Assembly (NCBI GenBank): GCA_035235625.1
Contig: CP141147.1
Span: 13,443,001 to 13,507,000, forward strand
DNA length: 64,000 nucleotides
Source of the DNA: Saururus chinensis
Taxonomy: Eukaryota; Streptophyta; Magnoliopsida; Piperales; Saururaceae
Direction: 5' to 3'
A program made the position numbers and the translations under genes. Of the stretch, positions 58,965 through 64,000 are shown one piece after another. The notes below the pieces were generated by a model. The model was given only the letters and a program-made list of their open reading frames with translations. It was not told the DNA's origin and searched no databases. How positions within the stretch are numbered: position 1 is the stretch's first letter; every line of letters starts with the position of its first letter.

Positions 58965-59795
58965 TGTTTACAATAGACATGCATGCGAGCTAAAAATATG
59001 TTTGATGTGGACCATGTGTATGCTAGTGATAATTAGTAAGTATGTTAGTATGTTATGTATGGAATTATGTGTATATTATATGTATATATGTGAATATACA
59101 TATATACAATGGCTATATGCTTGTGCGATGGATATGTGTATGTGAGTGGGGTAGATGGAAGGGTAAAGAACGGTAAGAGGTGTTAGAGAGTTTTGTATGT
59201 ATTTGTAACCATATGATAGAAGACGAAAGATGTAAATTTGACAGGCAAAGATTGGGATGAGTTTGGTTTGAAGCGTATGTTGGGGGTTTAGCAACTAAGC
59301 GGATTTTAGGTTTGGTACCTTATGGGGGATGGTCAGATAGTAAGAACAATATTATGAAGTAAAAAGTAATTGTACAATCATTATATACATATTATGAAGT
59401 GAAAAGTAAGAACAATAAGTGAGGTATATCTAAGAGGCTGATAACTGGGGTTAGCTCTAAGTAGCTTAGTTTGATGACTTCTAAGTATGATGATTTGGCT
59501 ATAAGGTGGATGGAGGAGTATGTAAGAATGCATAAGGATTTGTTATATGGTGGGTTATGATTATGAGATGGATCAGCTTAAGTGAAGTATACTATCATGA
59601 TGAACTAGGGTTTCGGAATGGGCTCAACTTTAGAGTGGTCAGTGGAAGACTTTAAGATTGAAAGTTTCTATGGCAATATGTACCCGCATAAATTACTTAA
59701 TTCAAACTTGAATTGTAAGCAAAGCTAATATGATAGTATTGTGAGTTTGAGACCTGAGGGTTTTGACGGATTAAGTTCCGTGTATGAGCCGTTGA
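58965..59795 (+). mobile_element. LTR fragment of the long-LTR family (relative of C and D)
   Basis: The block at 59690-59790 (TTAATTCAAACTTGAATTGT, then GTGAGTTTGAGACCTGAGGG and GACGGATTAAGTTCCGTGT) is the inverted counterpart of LTR C at 18970-19060, and 59110-59300 parallels 19430-19720. A palindromic AT repeat (TGTATATATGT...ACATATATACA) lies at 59081-59108. Confidence 0.6.
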
Positions 59796-62166
59796 AGTTG
59801 TACTATATGCACAGGACCCGATTACATGAATTAGACTTAAAATTAAACCTTTTACTTAGCCTTTTGGGCCCATTTATGTTGAGATATAATTTGTTTTGCC
59901 CAAAGATTGTTTAGTAGTCCATCTCTTAGGAGGATTACTAACCTTAATCCCCATTACTTATAATTACTTCATAAGGACCTTGATTAGAGAGTTTTGGAGC
60001 ATTTTAAAATTGGTTGAGAATTTTTGTGCCCTAGCCTCTCTCAAGGTGAGTTAATTTGATTATTTTTTCCTTAATCTTTTGAGTTTTAATAGGGAATTAA
60101 AGGTTCTTCATCATTAATTATAATTCTCATGTCTTCTTCTATCAAAACCCCCAAATTTCACATATTTCATACAACTTGTAGAACCGTAAAACCTTTGTTT
60201 TGATGTAAAACCTTGTGCTTCATATTTAAAAGTAATTAGACTCAAGAAAGTACTTAAAATTACATAGTTATCATAGTTATAAGACTCTAGTTGGTAAATA
60301 TCATGCTTTATGCTTAGATCTAATAAAAAACCTTATTTTTTTGAATAAGGATATTTGGATTTATGAAGATTTGAGGAGTTTCTTTGCCCTAGAGATAAAG
60401 ATTTTGTGTTTGATAAGGTTTTACTTGCATTAACACCATGTTTGTGGGTGAAATTATGTTCTTGAATAATGGACATGACTTAAAAAAATTTTAGTCTCTG
60501 TTTTGGATTCATAACTATGTTTTGGATACTTTTACTTTTAAGTTTTGCTCAAATTTCCTTTTTCAGAGTAGATTATCATGTTTAGATCATATTCCTAAGT
60601 TTTCAAAATTTTCCAGAATAATATGTATTTATTATAATATTTAGAATACATATTATACAGTAAAATAGTTCTCTATTTTCATGTTTAGAAGCATGTTTAG
60701 GGATGAAAATGTATGATTTTTTGATTTCTTTTTTTGATGGGTTGATATACATGTTATGAGCATGTTGTAAAAAATTGAAGTTATTTGGAGCACGAAAAGT
60801 CAATGGCATGGTCTTAAATTTGTAGGTCAACAATTTTGGTAGAACTGCATAGCCTCATTAATTAAATAACAAAAATTATTTTTAACACTTATTTTCATAT
60901 GAAATTTATTTATATTATTATTAAGACTATGATATAGGTTCCTATATATTTTCACGTTGATTGGAGTTCATTTTCTATTTTTCCTAAAATGTGTAAGTTA
61001 CATATTGTGGTTATACTAAAACATCTACTTCAACTAGTATGAGAATAAATGAGAGATTGTATTGTTGATTGTTCTACTTTGGTACTTTCAGTATGCTTAA
61101 CTTTATTAAGGATATGCATGAATATATCTAGGGTTAATTTAGCAAATCCATGTTTTAGCACATATGATCTTATCTACTAGAGTATGTCTTATATAAGATA
61201 ATATGATTACTTAGAGTTGCACATGTAACTATACTTATATTTCATTACATCATTATAATAATTTGTAAAATATAAATTAATAGTTGTTAGTCAAGGTTTG
61301 GTTTTTAAATTACTAGTATCGAAGGTTTATCCAATCGGTTTTATATTCAAATAGCAGGTTTTTACCTCCCCCGATTGAGATGATTGGGATGTTTATATTA
61401 TTGAGATTTCTAGAGTTAGAGTCCAGGTTGGTCATGTCCATGTGTACTAGCTTAACTAGGTATTATTTTGGCATATCCGATTTGGAATGTCAGGTTCATG
61501 CATCAGGTATCAGTAATAGGTAAAAATGTTTTGCTCGTTACTCCAACTTCTATTGTATTGAGACTTATTTTGAATGTAGTTATGAGATTAAATTTCATTG
61601 ATATGATTGGTATTGCTCTTGATGTACTTCTGAGATATATGTACAATATGGTTGCATAAGGAATTTGGTTTGAATGTTGAGCATGTGTTTGTTTGGGTGT
61701 TAATGCAATTGTTTTTCAAAGCCTTACTGAGTTTACACTTACCTTTTCTTTGTTTTTGGGAATCCTTCGGGATCCCTTGTGTGATAGTATCATGCAGGTG
61801 CTCAGGATGACTTATTTTGCAAGCAAGATGATAACGCAAGAGCCACTGAGTGGGGGAACAAGTTACTAAGGGATAATTAGTAGGAAATAATTTAAGGAAT
61901 ATTTAGAAACTTCATATTATTTTGACAGCATTTCATTTGTAGATGTAGATTTCTTTCTATGGTTTGAGGTATATGCTAATTCCATTGCAGTTTAATTTAG
62001 TAGATTAATCATAGTTATGATAAAAGTAGTTAAATCTTCTTTTTCTGTTTATTCTCTAGATTATTTTTTAACAAAGCGATGGTTTGGTTGTGCTTTCCAA
62101 TCTAATCTAGGGTTGGGTGAGGAGTTGTCACGTCTTCTTGCCGGTTTTCGGCAAGAGGGCGTGACA
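59796..62166 (+). mobile_element. Chromovirus-type LTR sequence ending GGGCGTGACA
   Basis: No coding domain over 2.4 kb. A block at 61730-61860 (CTTACTGAGTTTACACTTACC, then a GC-richer stretch) and the end GGGCGTGACA are what is seen, inverted, at 16434-16930. The left border near 59796 (TGTACTATATG) is a guess, and flanking pentamers do not match. Confidence 0.45.
62127..62165. repeat. Terminal hairpin of the LTR
   Basis: GTCACGTCTTCTTGCCG, loop GTTTT, then CGGCAAGAGGGCGTGAC: a 17-bp stem with two mismatches at the very end of the LTR. Confidence 0.85.
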
Positions 62167-63170
62167 AGGCCGGCTTGTGTCCAAGCCCAGTAGAGCCCGT
62201 TGCAGGAGCTAGCAGGGTTGGGACTGATCCATGGGCATGAGGGGCGAGCCCAGTCTCACTTGTGTCTCCCTTAGGCCTTTCCCCATTTCCCCTTATTTTT
62301 TCCCAAAAAACTAGAAAGTTTAAAAAATAAAAAAATTTATTACAATTTTTGTAATTTACAGAGTGAAGGTTAGAATTGCATGGCTATAGAAAAGTTACCT
62401 ATTCTAGGACTTATTGAAGGTCAATAATTTTGTCATTTCTATTTGTTTGATACATTTTTTATCTATTTTTTATAATACTACTAAAGATTTATCTTGAATT
62501 TACTATTCTACTTCTTGTTTAATTCTAACCACTTTTTTGATATATTATACATTTGAAAGTCATAAAAATAACGAAACTTTTTCATGAGATTTCCTTCGGG
62601 CCATGTTTACTAGAACATGATCTAGCATGTTAGAGAAAATGTTTGGTACCTCCCGACTTCAATGCTTAGAATTGCTTTACAATAATTGCATTCAGTTCTT
62701 AGGGTCTTTATTTCGGCATTGTCGAGGTTGTCCACCATAAATTTCTTCATGTGGCTCCACACGATAGAGGTTTGCTATTTTTTTTCTCCCCAATCACCAA
62801 AGTCATTGGTGGAATACCTCATTCTTAATCGGCTTCATCTATCTTTTTGAGAATTCCTCTTTTGGGATAATTGGAGAATACTTCATTGTTGGTTGGGATG
62901 ACCGAGGAGGACTAGACATTGTAGTTGAAGTGGGATGTCATTTTGTTGTGTTCCGGATTTTAACACAAACGTTACCTAGCTTCAATCAAGGGAAAGAGGA
63001 GAAGATGACGAAGGGGAAGAAGAAGTTTATTCTCTTTTTGCATGAAAAATAAAGAAGTAAGAAGAGCCCCCTTATAGGGAGGGCATGACTCCCTAGGAGG
63101 TCATGCCTGTGGGATGCCAACTAAATGGGTGGGCCACAGCTAGTCTGTTAGAATTGAATCTAATTTCCCT
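62167..63170. other. Unassigned sequence left of the chromovirus
   Basis: No gene recognised. It may hold the 3' LTR of the chromovirus at 63171, but I could not define LTR ends. An imperfect 26-bp palindrome (GGCATGAC ... GTCATGCC) lies at 63082-63107. Confidence 0.35.
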
Positions 63171-64000
63171 CCTCAATTATAGTTTATTGAATCATAAAAG
63201 GAAAATATTGTAAAGCAAATTCCTAACATAATATGTCTTAAGAATGGAAAGTAATGCAAGGGGGATAGAGCCATCTCTGAGTTGGTGTACACAACACTCC
63301 ACCACACTCCGCTTTCGCGTTGTACACAAGGTGACCAAGTAGGGAAGCAGGCCACAAACTCATCTTCAAGCACCCATGAAGCATCCTCACGAGGCTGGCC
63401 CTTCTAAGCAATGAATATCTCTGTGACAATGTGGCTGGAATGACGCACCTGCCTTTTATCAATCACAAAGGTAGGTGCAAAAATGTCTGGCACAAGAGGG
63501 CCCATAAGTGGTGGAAGAGGAGCACTAGACACCAGAGTCAGATCACCAATAAAGTGTCATAGGGGAGAGAAATGAAACACTGGGTGAACCAAGGACCCAT
63601 CAAGCAATGCCAAGCAATAAGCTAATGGGCCGATGCGCTCGATAATGGGATAGGGACCATGATTGCGTGGGGGCAGCTTAGAGTGCTCAACCTGAAACAA
63701 AATAGTTTGGCACTGAGGAAGCACCAAGACATAAACAAAGTCGCCCACCTAAAACTCCCGATCAGATTGCTTCTTGTCATACACTTGTTTCATGTGATTT
63801 CGAGCAGTAGCCAAATTGTGTTTGAGCTAATGGATAACGTCATCCCGAGTCTAGAGCATGTAATCAACCTCGGCCATGGAAGAATGGTGGGGCACATATG
63901 ACAAAACAGTTGGGGGGGGGGGGGGGGGACATCCAATACCACCTCAATTGAAGTGAACCCGGCCCGAGTATGAAAGGTTGTGTTATACGACCATTCTGCA
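63171..64000 (-). mobile_element. Chromovirus (Ty3/gypsy) pol 3' end, fossil, truncated by the window edge
   Basis: Minus strand. The integrase C-terminal domain lies at 63557-63748 (GDFVYVLVLPQ, KLPPRNHGPYPIIERIGPLA, YCLALLDGSLVHPVFHFSPL), followed by a chromodomain-like region at 63340-63480 (GQPREDASW, LEDEFVACFPTW). Chromodomains direct integration to particular chromatin. The region has a few breaks. The rest of pol lies beyond 64000. Confidence 0.82.
63912..63928. repeat. Poly-G run of 17
   Basis: Uninterrupted G run within the chromovirus integrase region. Its length may be unreliable. Confidence 0.9.

Noticed and set aside
54702-59045. A 70-bp target-site duplication from a single insertion
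   Set aside because: Known LTR and DNA transposons make 2-11-bp duplications. The repeat is better treated as an unexplained outer repeat or a pre-existing tandem copy.
1-64000. tRNA or rRNA genes
   Set aside because: No cloverleaf with conserved A and B boxes and no rRNA core sequence were noticed on either strand. The tRNA-like words at 35707-35729, 52830-53176 and 54858-54873 are retroelement primer sites.

Overview
This window is nuclear DNA from a flowering plant with a repeat-rich genome. Three things support that: spliced AT-rich introns, a plant cysteine oxidase gene, and a deep nest of plant LTR retrotransposons (Athila-type and chromovirus-type). The species cannot be named from the sequence. 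No rRNA, tRNA or CRISPR array was seen. Most of the window is dead or dying mobile DNA; the only gene that looks healthy is the partial one at the left edge.

Layout. 1-4,870: the 5' part of a plant cysteine oxidase (PCO) gene on the minus strand. Three coding exons join in frame, intron 2 carries a small MITE, and the gene continues off the left edge. 5,133-8,011: an intron-containing, decayed fragment of an XRN-type 5'-3' exoribonuclease on the plus strand, lying between imperfect inverted repeats, which suggests capture by a DNA transposon. 8,012-9,839: repeat remnants.

9,840-44,277: nested retroelements, resolved from termini and target-site duplications (TSDs). An LTR-like sequence (9,840-44,277) holds an old Athila element A (9,953-39,732). 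A holds a solo LTR at 16,434-24,563, which itself holds a second solo LTR of 4.7 kb at 17,381-22,107. A also holds a solo LTR at 26,009-38,456. That last one holds a probable further LTR near 26,766-28,060 and a young, non-autonomous Athila derivative B (29,892-37,161; TSD ttaat) that keeps gag and protease but has no reverse transcriptase or integrase. The flanks of the 26,009-38,456 LTR do not match each other, and the gag start, primer site and LTR edge of A are missing there. This is best read as recombination between two LTR copies.

44,278-59,795: further LTR sequence interrupted by Athila element F (44,878-54,546; TSD gtagg) and by an unusual unit at about 54,779-58,964. In that unit, pieces of three unrelated host genes (a PPR protein, importin beta-1 and the ribosome-assembly factor RRP12) are fused on one strand, apparently without introns, between direct repeats that resemble LTRs. 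This is the most interesting object in the window. 59,796-62,166: another chromovirus-like LTR ending in a strong hairpin. 63,171-64,000: the integrase C-terminus and chromodomain of a chromovirus running off the right edge.

Only the PCO gene has a predictable cellular role (oxygen sensing through N-terminal cysteine oxidation). The rest records successive insertion, LTR-LTR recombination and gene-fragment capture. All divergence and age statements are by-eye estimates.
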